NCBI GenBank assembly: GCA_031551625.1
Contig: JAVBNJ010000007.1
Coordinates: 1 to 30,399 of the forward strand
DNA length: 30,399 nucleotides
DNA from: JAVBNJ01 sp031551625
Lineage (GTDB): Bacteria; Bacteroidota; Bacteroidia; Bacteroidales; UBA932
Reading direction: 5' to 3'
Within the stretch, counting starts at the first letter, position 1. Every line of letters starts with the position of its first letter. A model generated the notes under the pieces. It saw only the letters and a list, made by a program, of their open reading frames with translations. It was not told the DNA's origin and ran no database searches. Shown here piece by piece: positions 8,361-15,704 of this stretch. Both the position numbers and the translations under genes were made by a program.

Positions 8361-9595
8361 GACACTCCTGCCAGATACCCCGTCGAAAAAGCGATTTGCA
8401 AGTTATAGCCACCTGTATCGGCGTCCAAATCCAGCACCTCGCCGGCAAAGTAGAGGTTGGGAATTTTGCGCGAACGCATGGTTTTGAAATCAATGTCTTT
8501 CATTGATACGCCACCGGCGGTAACCACGGCGCGTTCGTAGCCACCAAAACCGGTTACATCCATATGCCACGATTGCAATGTACTCGCTATTTGCAGAAAG
8601 TCGCTTGCTGTAAATTGCGCGCACGTCCGTTTAGGCTGCACGCCTGTTTTTTGTATAAACGAAGAAATTAGTTGAGCGGGTAGCCACTTACGCAGCAAGG
8701 AAGATAATGGTTGATTACCTAACTCTGCTACCTCGCGCTGCAAGCGCGTTTGTATTTGTTGCACGCTCAATGCGGGTTTGCAATTCAACTCCAAAACTAC
8801 TTTTTTAGTTTGCTGCAAAGCGTCTACGGCCGCACGGCTCAGACGCAACACAATAGGACCTTCCATACCTGCATCGGTAAAAGCCAGTTCGCCAAATTCC
8901 TCGTCCACCTGTTTGCCGTCTATCCACAACGCCAGCGACACATTGCGTAATGTAAGGCCATCCAAGCCCTCCGGCATGCCCGCTACTTTCAACGCCACCA
9001 GCGAAGGCCGTAACGGAATTATCGAGTGCCCGGTTTCTCCGGCCAAGCGGAAACCGTCGCCTGTAGAACCTGTCAACGGATACGAGAGGCCACCGGTAGC
9101 CACCACAAAAGCATCGGCAGAAAGTATTTGTTGCTTTCCGTTTTGCAAAATTTCCACAGCTGTTAATTGCCCGTTTTCGTCTATCAACCGCAATACTTCG
9201 GCGTTGCAGCAGATTTCCACACCTTGGTGTTGCGCCCAACGCACCAATGCATCGGCCACATCTTGCGCCCGCTGCGAAGCCGGAAACACGCGGTCACCGC
9301 GCTCCAACACTGTTGGCAATCCAATGTTTTCTAAAAACTCTATTAACGCCGTGTTCGGAAAATTCATGAATGCAGGCTTAAACATTCGCGCCAGCGGAAA
9401 GACATGCCGCTCAAACTCCACCCATGGCTTTGTGTTCGTAATATTGCAACGACCTTTCCCCGTGATACGCAATTTACGCGCCGGGCGTTCCATTTTTTCG
9501 AGCAACAACACACGAGCGCCCGCTGCTGCCGCTTGTCCGGCCGCCAGCAAACCCGCAGGCCCAGCTCCTATTACAATGATATCCGGTTTATCCAT
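8327..9595 (-). CDS. HI0933/YhiN-family FAD-dependent flavoprotein
   Basis: A 422-aa protein of the HI0933-like NAD(P)/FAD-dependent oxidoreductase family. An N-terminal dinucleotide-binding GAGPAG at 8-13 is followed by the family signature RKLRITGKGRCNITN at about 40-54. The C-terminus has the second flavin-contacting block (AVVTAGGVS, then NLYFAGEVLDLDADTGGYNLQIAFSTG). Family members are soluble flavoproteins of poorly defined reaction, proposed to act in redox or nucleic-acid modification. Length is typical (about 400-420 aa). It is the last gene of the leftward run from the nucleoid-associated protein; a 91-base gap with a hairpin repeat separates it from the thioredoxin fusion, so it may have separate expression. 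Confidence 0.88.
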   Translation of the reverse strand: MDKPDIIVIGAGPAGLLAAGQAAAAGARVLLLEKMERPARKLRITGKGRCNITNTKPWVEFERHVFPLARMFKPAFMNFPNTALIEFLENIGLPTVLERGDRVFPASQRAQDVADALVRWAQHQGVEICCNAEVLRLIDENGQLTAVEILQNGKQQILSADAFVVATGGLSYPLTGSTGDGFRLAGETGHSIIPLRPSLVALKVAGMPEGLDGLTLRNVSLALWIDGKQVDEEFGELAFTDAGMEGPIVLRLSRAAVDALQQTKKVVLELNCKPALSVQQIQTRLQREVAELGNQPLSSLLRKWLPAQLISSFIQKTGVQPKRTCAQFTASDFLQIASTLQSWHMDVTGFGGYERAVVTAGGVSMKDIDFKTMRSRKIPNLYFAGEVLDLDADTGGYNLQIAFSTGYLAGVSATKGCEGMKA

Positions 9596-9630
9596 TTACT
9601 TTTGGTGCTATTCAAAAAATCTAAACTTTA

Positions 9631-9671
9631 CCACAAAGGCGCTCAAAGAATTTTCTTCGTGATACTTTGTG
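9631..9671. repeat. Intergenic CCACAAAG hairpin
   Basis: CCACAAAG at 9631-9638 and CTTTGTGG at 9664-9671 form an 8-bp stem in the gap between the thioredoxin fusion and the flavoprotein gene. It resembles dispersed intergenic repeats of Bacteroidota; no clear T-run marks it as a terminator. Confidence 0.45.
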
Positions 9672-9686
9672 GGTTGAATAACTTCT

Positions 9687-10382
9687 TTATTTAATTCCTA
9701 ACACTTTTTTCAATTCGTCTTTCGTAGCTTCGCCTTGCCGCTCCCACACTTTCTTGCCATCTTTAAACAGCACCAGGTAAGGCACGGCCTTAATAGTTTT
9801 TTCTTTGGCCAGCAAACGGTTCTGGTCAAAGTCAACTGTCAACAGTTTAAATTTATCGGGATTACTTTTCGCCAATTCATCGACTATCGGCAACATTTTG
9901 CGGCACGGCCCGCACCAAGGGGCATAGAAATCGACCAGCACATACCCTTTCCCTGCAATAGCAGCATCGTATTCCGCCACCGGCAGTTCGCCCTTTCCCG
10001 ACAGGTCTTGGTCTATCGGCTTGCCGGCCTTCGACCAGGCGTTAATGCCGCCGTCCAAATTGTACACGGTTTTAAAACCGGCGTCGGTAAATACCTTGGC
10101 TGCCGCTTCGCTTCGCCGGCCAGATAAACAATACACCAGTACCGGCTTTGTTTTGTCCAGCTTTTCGATTTGTGTACGGAAATCGGCGCTACGAAAGTCA
10201 ATGTTTTGCGCACTGCGGATACGGTATTTTGCGAATTCTTGCGGCGTACGCACATCAATTAACTGTTCGGCTTTTGTTTGCAACAACAATTTTTCGAACT
10301 CATCGACACTGACGTTTTTGCCCTGTGCAAATACGGCAATCGAAAGTATCAAGCCTACTAATACAGTGGTGATTTTTTTCAT
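9687..10382 (-). CDS. Secreted rhodanese-thioredoxin fusion
   Basis: A 231-aa protein with a cleavable signal peptide (residues 1-20, ending VFAQ), so it acts in the periplasm. Residues about 24-122 are a rhodanese domain with active-site loop CLSGRR (C85), the type that carries a sulfane sulfur. Residues about 132-231 are a thioredoxin domain with WCGPC at 156-160 and the cis-proline at P201. The fusion suggests that persulfide or thiol chemistry is coupled to disulfide reduction in the envelope, though the substrate is not known. Its start lies 4 bases after the stop of the Spx-like gene, so the two are probably cotranscribed. Confidence 0.9.
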   Translation of the reverse strand: MKKITTVLVGLILSIAVFAQGKNVSVDEFEKLLLQTKAEQLIDVRTPQEFAKYRIRSAQNIDFRSADFRTQIEKLDKTKPVLVYCLSGRRSEAAAKVFTDAGFKTVYNLDGGINAWSKAGKPIDQDLSGKGELPVAEYDAAIAGKGYVLVDFYAPWCGPCRKMLPIVDELAKSNPDKFKLLTVDFDQNRLLAKEKTIKAVPYLVLFKDGKKVWERQGEATKDELKKVLGIK

Positions 10383-10386
10383 TGTT

Positions 10387-10752
10387 TTACCTTTTTATTA
10401 AAACTTGTGTCCACTCGTCCGGTTTAAACCCGACCAACACTACATCTTCCCCTATTACCAACGGGCGCTTGATGAGCATGCCATTCGAAGCCAATAGTTT
10501 TATTTTCTCCGCATCGCTCATTGCCGGCAATTTTTCTTTTAATTGCAGGGCCTTGTATTGCAATCCGCTGGTATTAAAGAAACGTGACAACGGCAATCCG
10601 CTGCGGCCAATCCACTTCGTCAGTTCTGCCACCGTTGGCGTTTGTTCTACAATGTGCCGATCGGTATAATTTACCTTGTGTTCGTCCAGCCATTTCTTGG
10701 CATTTTGGCAAGTGGAACATTTCGGATATTCAATGAATAAATAGTTACTCAT
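10387..10752 (-). CDS. Spx/ArsC-family thiol protein
   Basis: A 121-aa protein with the glutaredoxin-like ArsC/Spx fold. It begins MSNYLFIEYPKCSTC, with a CxxC pair at C12 and C15. The core has FFNTSGLQYK, and the C-terminal third has GMLIKRPLVIGEDVVLVGF, the usual YffB/Spx-like ending. A CxxC pair and the lack of a marked arsenate-reductase arginine set favour the Spx/MgsR/YffB branch over true arsenate reductase. The start at 10752 is chosen because residues further upstream read through the end of the neighbouring gene. One base separates it from the stop of the nucleoid-associated protein gene, and 4 bases from the thioredoxin fusion downstream. Confidence 0.85.
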   Translation of the reverse strand: MSNYLFIEYPKCSTCQNAKKWLDEHKVNYTDRHIVEQTPTVAELTKWIGRSGLPLSRFFNTSGLQYKALQLKEKLPAMSDAEKIKLLASNGMLIKRPLVIGEDVVLVGFKPDEWTQVLIKR

Positions 10753-10753
10753 G

Positions 10754-11806
10754 TTATGTTTCCTCCGTATAATATACTTTGTAAAATTTTCCTTTCTTAT
10801 CTTCTCCCTGTTCAATCAATTCGCGATTGCCATGCACGTAGATATGGAAATTTTTATCAAGTTTAATCACACTCTTGAACACGCGCGCCTGCTTTTTTAC
10901 CGCGCTTTCCGAAATAGTAAAATCATCGGCAATGTCTATATCAAAGTCACGTTCGAAAGCAGTTTTGTATTTTGTAAAACTCTTCACAATATCGGGCTGC
11001 TCCATTACTTCGTTCGCAAATTCTTTCAAATCGAAATTATCTTTTTCCTTGAAAAACTTTACCGACCGGTTCAGCAGATCGGCCTGGTCGGCGCGCGAAA
11101 CCTCGAACTGCTGCGGCAGTTCTTCGGTAATGAAATGCTTGGCCATCGACAGCACGTTCTGCGTGTTGTAGTACTCGTCCTTACGCTGGCGTACATGCAA
11201 GAAGTCATCGAACCAGTATTGTGCTTCGGCACCGCGGTTAGTGTTGTCGACCACTGCGACCAAGTATCCTTTCTCGCGTTCGGTATTAAAAATCAAGCAA
11301 CCTTTGTCTAGTTTGTTGACATTAATGCCTTGCTGGCTCTCTATTTCAAAGCCCTCGCCTTTCGGGAACACTTTCAGAAAGGTATCTTTATTTTCGGATT
11401 TGAACAACCCCACGGCATCTACCGTTTCGCCATCAACAATGCAGTCTTTGAAGTACACGGTATAAAATTCGCCGCCTTTTACTTTCGGATGAGAACTTTG
11501 TTCGTACAGGTGTTTCGCCAAATTCTTCGACTGCTCATATAATACTTTTCTATCTTCAAAAATATGGCTAACACAAATAAATACTTCGTTCATATTTATA
11601 TCAATATCGTGATAGAAATTAAAGTATTCTTGTGATTTAGCAAAAGGAGCAATAAAATATGATGCTAATAATCCACTGATATCATCATTAACAACGAGCG
11701 TTTTTTTTGATAATATAAATTTTTCATTCAGTACTTTATTTCCGACATAATGGATAGCTATTTCTTTTATACTATCATTTTCTGTATAAATCATATTTAT
11801 TATCAA
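10754..11806 (-). CDS. Nucleoid-associated protein, NdpA/YejK (NA37) family
   Basis: A 350-aa protein of the 37-kDa nucleoid-associated family (PF04245). Typical segments are the early IKEIAIHYVGNK, then LLASYFIAPF, KGGEFYTVYF, GCLIFNTEREKGYLVAVVDN and a C-terminal half with NRSVKFFKEKDNFDLKEFA. E. coli YejK binds DNA and is found in the nucleoid; the exact role is open. It is the first gene of a tight leftward operon with the Spx-like and rhodanese-thioredoxin genes. The start may be 11806 or the second ATG at 11794. Its upstream region is filled by REP-like palindromes, so any promoter must lie in or beyond them. Confidence 0.88.
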   Translation of the reverse strand: MIINMIYTENDSIKEIAIHYVGNKVLNEKFILSKKTLVVNDDISGLLASYFIAPFAKSQEYFNFYHDIDINMNEVFICVSHIFEDRKVLYEQSKNLAKHLYEQSSHPKVKGGEFYTVYFKDCIVDGETVDAVGLFKSENKDTFLKVFPKGEGFEIESQQGINVNKLDKGCLIFNTEREKGYLVAVVDNTNRGAEAQYWFDDFLHVRQRKDEYYNTQNVLSMAKHFITEELPQQFEVSRADQADLLNRSVKFFKEKDNFDLKEFANEVMEQPDIVKSFTKYKTAFERDFDIDIADDFTISESAVKKQARVFKSVIKLDKNFHIYVHGNRELIEQGEDKKGKFYKVYYTEET

Positions 11807-11815
11807 TATTAATGA

Positions 11816-11984
11816 TTAATGCCCTACGGGCAATGGTTCATAGCGTTACGTTTGCTATTGATATTGTTTCCCTAACGGGAAATTCTTAGTACTACTTTTT
11901 ACATTAATTATTTTTCTTTGCCCGTAGGGCATTGATATCAATAGAAAACAATGCGCCTACCTCCCGTTTTCCCGTAGGGGGATT
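11816..11984. repeat. Two REP-like units downstream of the transposase
   Basis: The first unit has TTAA, the palindrome TGCCCTACGGGCA (11820-11832), a spacer with CTATTGATAT, then TTTCCCTAACGGGAAA (11867-11882). The second unit faces the other way: TGCCCGTAGGGCA (11919-11931), TTGATATCAATAG, then an imperfect TTTTCCCGTAGGGG up to about 11981 and TTAA. Each unit is about 65-70 bp with two palindromes in fixed order. The same design recurs at 12467, 16561 and 28788. Confidence 0.85.
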
Positions 11985-11992
11985 AACAAATA

Positions 11993-12454
11993 TCATTCAA
12001 TCGGTTTAAATATGTACCGTTCATCATAATCCACATCAAATTTTTGCAACATCTCCAAATATTCATCCCGAAAAGTACGCTTGCCATGATGCTCTTTCTG
12101 CCGCTCTATATATCTGGCAAGAACCGGTATCTGCGATTTCCCATAACTAAAGCTACCGAACCCTTCTTGCCACGAAAATTTCCCCATGCATAACCGGTTG
12201 TCATTAATCCAAAGCGACGAACTGCGTTTCACATGGTACATTAAATCGGAAATCGATTCGTTGGGATGCATGCTTATCAAGGCATGCAAATGATCAGGCA
12301 TACCATTTATTGACATCATCTTGTGTTTCTTTGTTTCTACAATACCAGTTATATACTTATAAAGGTCTGCCTCCCATTCCGGTTTTATTAATGTCAACCT
12401 GTTTTGTACGGCAAATACAAAATGGATATACAATTGGGTGTAGGTGTTCGCCAT
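11993..12454 (-). CDS. IS200-like / RAYT Y1 transposase (HUH)
   Basis: A 153-aa single-domain Y1 transposase. The HUH metal motif is HLH (H55 and H57 in GMPDHLHALI), and the catalytic tyrosine is Y115 in ARYIERQKEHHG, followed by TFRDEYLEMLQKFDVDYDE, which is typical of the Bacteroidota branch of the family. Such enzymes cut and rejoin single-stranded DNA at subterminal hairpins. The gene is bracketed closely by REP-like palindromes (downstream ending about 11984, upstream starting 12467), and the same palindromes occur elsewhere in the window without a transposase. This is the layout of a REP-associated tyrosine transposase (RAYT) rather than a simple insertion sequence. The gene appears intact. 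No TnpB partner is present. Confidence 0.9.
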   Translation of the reverse strand: MANTYTQLYIHFVFAVQNRLTLIKPEWEADLYKYITGIVETKKHKMMSINGMPDHLHALISMHPNESISDLMYHVKRSSSLWINDNRLCMGKFSWQEGFGSFSYGKSQIPVLARYIERQKEHHGKRTFRDEYLEMLQKFDVDYDERYIFKPIE

Positions 12455-12466
12455 GTATGCTATCCG

Positions 12467-12537
12467 TTAATGCCCTACGGGCAATGATTCACAAAGGTTA
12501 CAGTTTTTTATTGATTTTATTTCCCTAACGGGAAAAC
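12467..12537 (+). repeat. REP-like unit upstream of the transposase
   Basis: TTAA, then TGCCCTACGGGCA (12471-12483), a spacer with TATTGAT, then TTTCCCTAACGGGAAA (12520-12535). Orientation and spacing match the unit at 11816. It lies between the transposase start and the permease promoter. Confidence 0.85.
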
Positions 12538-12605
12538 TATAGAGCAAAGATAACAAAAAAAGAAGACGCTAGCTATTTTCAAATCAACATTTTCAAAATT
12601 CTGTG

Positions 12606-12613
12606 TATATTTG
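12606..12613 (+). promoter_or_regulatory. -7 box of the permease promoter
   Basis: TATATTTG matches TAnnTTTG and lies 25 bases before the permease ATG. No good TTTG box is seen at the -33 position. Confidence 0.5.
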
Positions 12614-12638
12614 TTGCAACATTTAATCTATTCAACCT

Positions 12639-14087
12639 ATGAGCAGTCGATTTTTCAAGAAAAAAAGCATTGCCGATGCATTGCAAACATCCGGCAGTAC
12701 ACATGGGGAACTCAAGCGCAGCCTAACAGCTACACACCTCATAGCATTGGGAATCGGAGCCATTGTCGGCACCGGTATTTTTGTAATCACCGGACAAGCA
12801 GCTGCTATGCATGCAGGCCCGGCATTAACTATTTCGTTTGCTATTTCGGCCATTGGTTGTATCATGGCAGGCTTGTGTTATGCAGAATTTGCCGCCATGA
12901 TGCCGGTGGCGGGAAGCGTGTATTCGTACAGCTACACCACGTTGGGCGAAATCATGGCATGGTTCATCGGGTGGACATTGATACTGGAATACCTGTTTGC
13001 CTGTTCCACAGTGGCCATTGGCTGGTCGGGCTACATATCGAGCCTGTTCGACGGCTGGGGAATGCCCTTGCCGCACCAGCTAAGCCAATCGACATTCAAG
13101 CTTGTCGATGGTCATTGGTCGTGGACCGGCAGTCTGATTAACTTCCCGGCAGTGTTCATCGTAGCCATTGTGTCGGCCTTGCTGATTGGCGGCCTGCAAG
13201 AATCAGCACGTATCAACAACATCATTGTAGTAATTAAGCTGGCGGTTATCCTGCTGTTCATCGGCTTCGGATTATCGTATATCGACGCCAGTAATTGGCA
13301 CCCTTACATTCCCGCCAATACCGGACACTTCGGAGAGTTCGGGTGGAGCGGCATCCTGCGTGGTGCAGGCGTAGTATTTTTTGCCTACCTTGGGTTCGAT
13401 GCATTATCGACCGCTGCGCAGGAAACAAAAAATCCACAAAAAGATATGCCGCGGGGTATTTTGTGGTCACTGATTATTTGCGCCTTGCTCTACATAATAG
13501 TCACCGCAGTGCTGACAGGCATTGTCAACTACAAGGAACTGGGCATACCGGCGCCTATCGGATTGGCAATCGACAAAGCCGGGGCAGGCCTTGCATGGCT
13601 AAGCCCATTCATTAAACTGGGCGCCATTGCAGGATTGAGTTCTGTAATTCTGGTGATGATGATGGGGCAATCGCGCATCTACTATGCCATTGCCAATGAT
13701 GGGTTGCTACCCAAATTCTTCGGCAAAGTAAACAGCAAGTGCGGCACGCCACAAAATGCAACAATTGTAGCCTGCATCGCCACGTCGTTAGTTGCAGGGT
13801 TACTTCCGTTGAGTGTGCTGAGCGAACTGGTTTCTATCGGTACATTAATGGCATTTTCTATTGTATGTATTTCGGTAATTATCCTGCGGAAAACACAACC
13901 CGGCCTGAAACGCCCGTTCAAGGTTCCACTGGTACCATTCGTTCCGTTGTTAGGCGCACTGATATGTATAGCACAAATGGTTGCATTGCCCGGCGCCACA
14001 TGGCTACGGCTTGCTGCATGGACGGCTATCGGGTTCATTATTTATTTTGCGTATGGCATGAAGCACAGCAAGCTGAACAGCAAATAA
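12639..14087 (+). CDS. APC-family amino acid permease
   Basis: A 482-aa integral membrane protein with about 12 predicted helices. The first helix has the APC signature GIGAIVGTGIFV (about residues 38-49), the unwound substrate-binding segment. Later blocks GVVFFAYLGFDAL and ETKNPQKDMPRGI are typical of the cationic amino acid transporter (CAT/YfnA) branch. The long stretch after helix 8 (MMMGQSRIYYAIANDGLLPKFF) also matches that group. It probably imports a neutral or cationic amino acid by proton-coupled symport; the substrate is not decided by sequence. Its stop codon directly abuts the conserved promoter of the next leader, so the two are close but separately promoted. Confidence 0.92.
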   Translation: MSSRFFKKKSIADALQTSGSTHGELKRSLTATHLIALGIGAIVGTGIFVITGQAAAMHAGPALTISFAISAIGCIMAGLCYAEFAAMMPVAGSVYSYSYTTLGEIMAWFIGWTLILEYLFACSTVAIGWSGYISSLFDGWGMPLPHQLSQSTFKLVDGHWSWTGSLINFPAVFIVAIVSALLIGGLQESARINNIIVVIKLAVILLFIGFGLSYIDASNWHPYIPANTGHFGEFGWSGILRGAGVVFFAYLGFDALSTAAQETKNPQKDMPRGILWSLIICALLYIIVTAVLTGIVNYKELGIPAPIGLAIDKAGAGLAWLSPFIKLGAIAGLSSVILVMMMGQSRIYYAIANDGLLPKFFGKVNSKCGTPQNATIVACIATSLVAGLLPLSVLSELVSIGTLMAFSIVCISVIILRKTQPGLKRPFKVPLVPFVPLLGALICIAQMVALPGATWLRLAAWTAIGFIIYFAYGMKHSKLNSK

Positions 14088-14133
14088 TTTAACACTTTTT
14101 TGTTTGGTAGTTAAAAATTTTGTTATACATTTG
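14088..14133 (+). promoter_or_regulatory. Conserved promoter of the FISUMP leader, copy 1
   Basis: TTTAACAC (14088-14095), 7 bases, TTTG (14103-14106), 19 bases, TACATTTG (14126-14133). The 19-base spacer begins GTAGTTAAAAAT. The copy at 29206-29161 has the same boxes at identical spacing and the same first 12 spacer bases. It starts one base after the permease stop, so transcription begins about 360 nt before the FISUMP start codon. Confidence 0.8.
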
Positions 14134-14138
14134 TAACT

Positions 14139-14475
14139 GTTATTACGTTCTTTGATTTTTGGGTTTGGAGAATTTCTCCTGCTTATATTTTACCAGAAAA
14201 CATCGACAATTTTCTTACGCGTTAATAAATAAAGCAGTATACACGGTATAAACGTGGGTATGCTTATTTTAATGTGGGTAGTCGATGACCTTCTGGTAGT
14301 AAGTTTACCTGCGTTTCTTTTTTGTCCGCAGATTACACAGATAGACACAAATTGAAACGCAATTGGCAACGATAAAAGTATCGTAGCAAGGGGTTGTTGT
14401 GTTTGTTTGTTATTGGGATAGTCCTTGCGGCTACCCAGCAACCCCAATGCTACGTAAATATAAACTAAAAATGTA
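14139..14475 (+). ncRNA. Structured leader RNA of unknown family, copy 1
   Basis: The 5' end is inferred from the promoter. A small hairpin GGAGAA/TTCTCC lies at 14166-14178. An extended hairpin at 14191-14298 has helix 1 (14191-14198/14291-14298), AA/ACC internal loop, helix 2 (14201-14207/14281-14287), then AATTTTCTTA/GGTA, and helix 3 (CGCGTTAA/TTAATGTG, two G-U pairs), then AAGCA/TGCTT and an apical loop with AAACGTGG. CGTTTCTTT follows at 14312, and AATTGAAAC at 14350. A second hairpin pairs GTAGC (14383-14387) with GCTAC (14449-14453) and GGGGTTG with CAACCCC. The copy at 28640-29155 keeps the fold and loop sequences but differs in the stems. It ends about 23 bases before the FISUMP ATG. 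No known riboswitch signature was recognised. It could be a cis-regulatory leader or a processed small RNA. Confidence 0.7.
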
Positions 14476-14497
14476 ATAAATTAACAACCAAACAATT

Positions 14498-15643
14498 ATG
14501 CGAAAAATCTACTTAATGGCAGCCATGTTGCTCAATGTAACAGTAAATGCTCAACAACGAACCTTTACCAAATCGGTTAGTGCGAATTACGCAACCAAAC
14601 AAGTCTCGTTCAATATTTCGTGGGCAGCGGATAGTCGTGGCGTGTATGGCGCAAGTACATACAATTCTAAAGTGTGGGTATTGATAGATTATCAAGAGGT
14701 ACGCAATGGCGTACCTTACGGTAATTGGCAACGCGCAACAATAGACTTAACAAAATTACCAGCCAACTGTTCCGCCGATGGAACAAATGCTAAAGGATTC
14801 TGGTATCAAGGGCAGGCAATGGCTACACAAAATGCCAATCTTACAATAACATTAGCAGGTGTACCCGCACAGTTCAAGTGGTGTGCCTTTGCGAGCGATT
14901 GTCCACCCAATGCAATAATAGACGGAAATTCATATACTACACTTAAGGGCTCCCCGCCTTTCATAATAACCTATACTGACAATAGTAATGATACGAAAAC
15001 GACAAAAGATAAGTATAGACTAGGCATTGGTAAAACTATTCGAAGTATTACAGATGCTACAAATTGTCCTGGCTCTGTTTTTTATACTTACTCCAGTTGC
15101 TCTACAAATTCATTAAGCTTAGGAAATATCAACTTTATTTCCTCACAAACATGGGTATTTGGCGGACAAACATGGTCTGCTCCTGTAAATGCCAGTGCTT
15201 GTCAAAAGACAACTTACAATGGTGGAAGCTCTGGAAATTACAATGCAGATTGTCGCAGTAATATGGGCGGGTCTGCTGGTCATTTATTTTCATGGTGTGC
15301 AGTAGTACGCTACGCAAATATGCTCTGTCCGAGCCCTTGGAGAGTGCCAACAACCAGCGACTTTGCGAATTTAGACCAAAGTTTAGGTGGAAGCGGTGTA
15401 AGCAAATACAACAATCCTCCTCATTTAAATAACTATTACACTTATTGGAGCGCCGAAAACACATACGTTTGCGATGGAAACGGTGGATATCTCACAAATG
15501 AACCATATGCGGCCCAATATTGGAGTTCGGATGAGACCGTTGCAGATTGGTCAAACTGGCTAAGGGTAACTCCTAATTACAGTGTAGACATTGGCGCTGG
15601 TCACATGAAGAGCTGGGGACAGTTGCTAAGATGTGTCAAATAA
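14498..15643 (+). CDS. FISUMP-domain secreted protein
   Basis: A 381-aa protein with a signal peptide (residues 1-18, ending VNAQ). The N-terminal half (about 22-190) begins SVSANYATKQVSFNISW and includes WQRATI and WCAFASDCPPN. The same segments appear in the protein at 27472-28503 (KVSANYQTQQVTFKLTW, WQRATI, WCTFATDYPPN), so this domain is shared by the family. ITDATNCPG links to the C-terminal half, where CPSPWRVPT at about 280 and the final RCVK are the FISUMP (TIGR02145) hallmarks, with YWSS near the end. Many cysteines suggest disulfides outside the cell. It is expressed from a long conserved structured leader. The function is unknown; adhesion or ligand binding is a guess from the lectin-like fold. 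Confidence 0.85.
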   Translation: MRKIYLMAAMLLNVTVNAQQRTFTKSVSANYATKQVSFNISWAADSRGVYGASTYNSKVWVLIDYQEVRNGVPYGNWQRATIDLTKLPANCSADGTNAKGFWYQGQAMATQNANLTITLAGVPAQFKWCAFASDCPPNAIIDGNSYTTLKGSPPFIITYTDNSNDTKTTKDKYRLGIGKTIRSITDATNCPGSVFYTYSSCSTNSLSLGNINFISSQTWVFGGQTWSAPVNASACQKTTYNGGSSGNYNADCRSNMGGSAGHLFSWCAVVRYANMLCPSPWRVPTTSDFANLDQSLGGSGVSKYNNPPHLNNYYTYWSAENTYVCDGNGGYLTNEPYAAQYWSSDETVADWSNWLRVTPNYSVDIGAGHMKSWGQLLRCVK

Positions 15644-15668
15644 AAATACCATTTTTTTTTAATAAACC

Positions 15669-15697
15669 TAACAGGTCAAAAATGCAAAGACCTGTTA
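15669..15697. terminator. Hairpin between convergent genes
   Basis: A 9-bp perfect stem (TAACAGGTC at 15669-15677, GACCTGTTA at 15689-15697) lies between the FISUMP stop and the stop of the endonuclease-like gene. On the minus strand it is followed by GGTTTATT; the plus strand has no T-run after it. It probably serves mainly the minus-strand gene. Confidence 0.5.
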
Positions 15698-15704
15698 AGG
15701 TGGA

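Noticed and set aside
8778..9662. Long plus-strand frame opposite the flavoprotein
   Set aside because: It is the antisense shadow of a well-supported gene and has low-complexity residues with no family resemblance.
10387..10752. Arsenate reductase
   Set aside because: The CxxC pair and operon context fit the Spx/YffB branch better; no arsenic genes are nearby.
11993..12454. Complete IS200 insertion sequence with defined ends
   Set aside because: The transposase is clear, but ends could not be set; flanking palindromes also occur alone elsewhere, which fits a RAYT/REP system better.
14139..14475. tmRNA, RNase P, SRP or 6S RNA
   Set aside because: None of the conserved core sequences of the first three is present. 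A long hairpin with bubbles recalls 6S RNA, but the downstream ORF association and second conserved hairpin do not fit it.
14498..15643. Diversity-generating retroelement target
   Set aside because: The lectin-like end would fit, but no reverse transcriptase, template repeat or adenine-specific variation is visible in the window.
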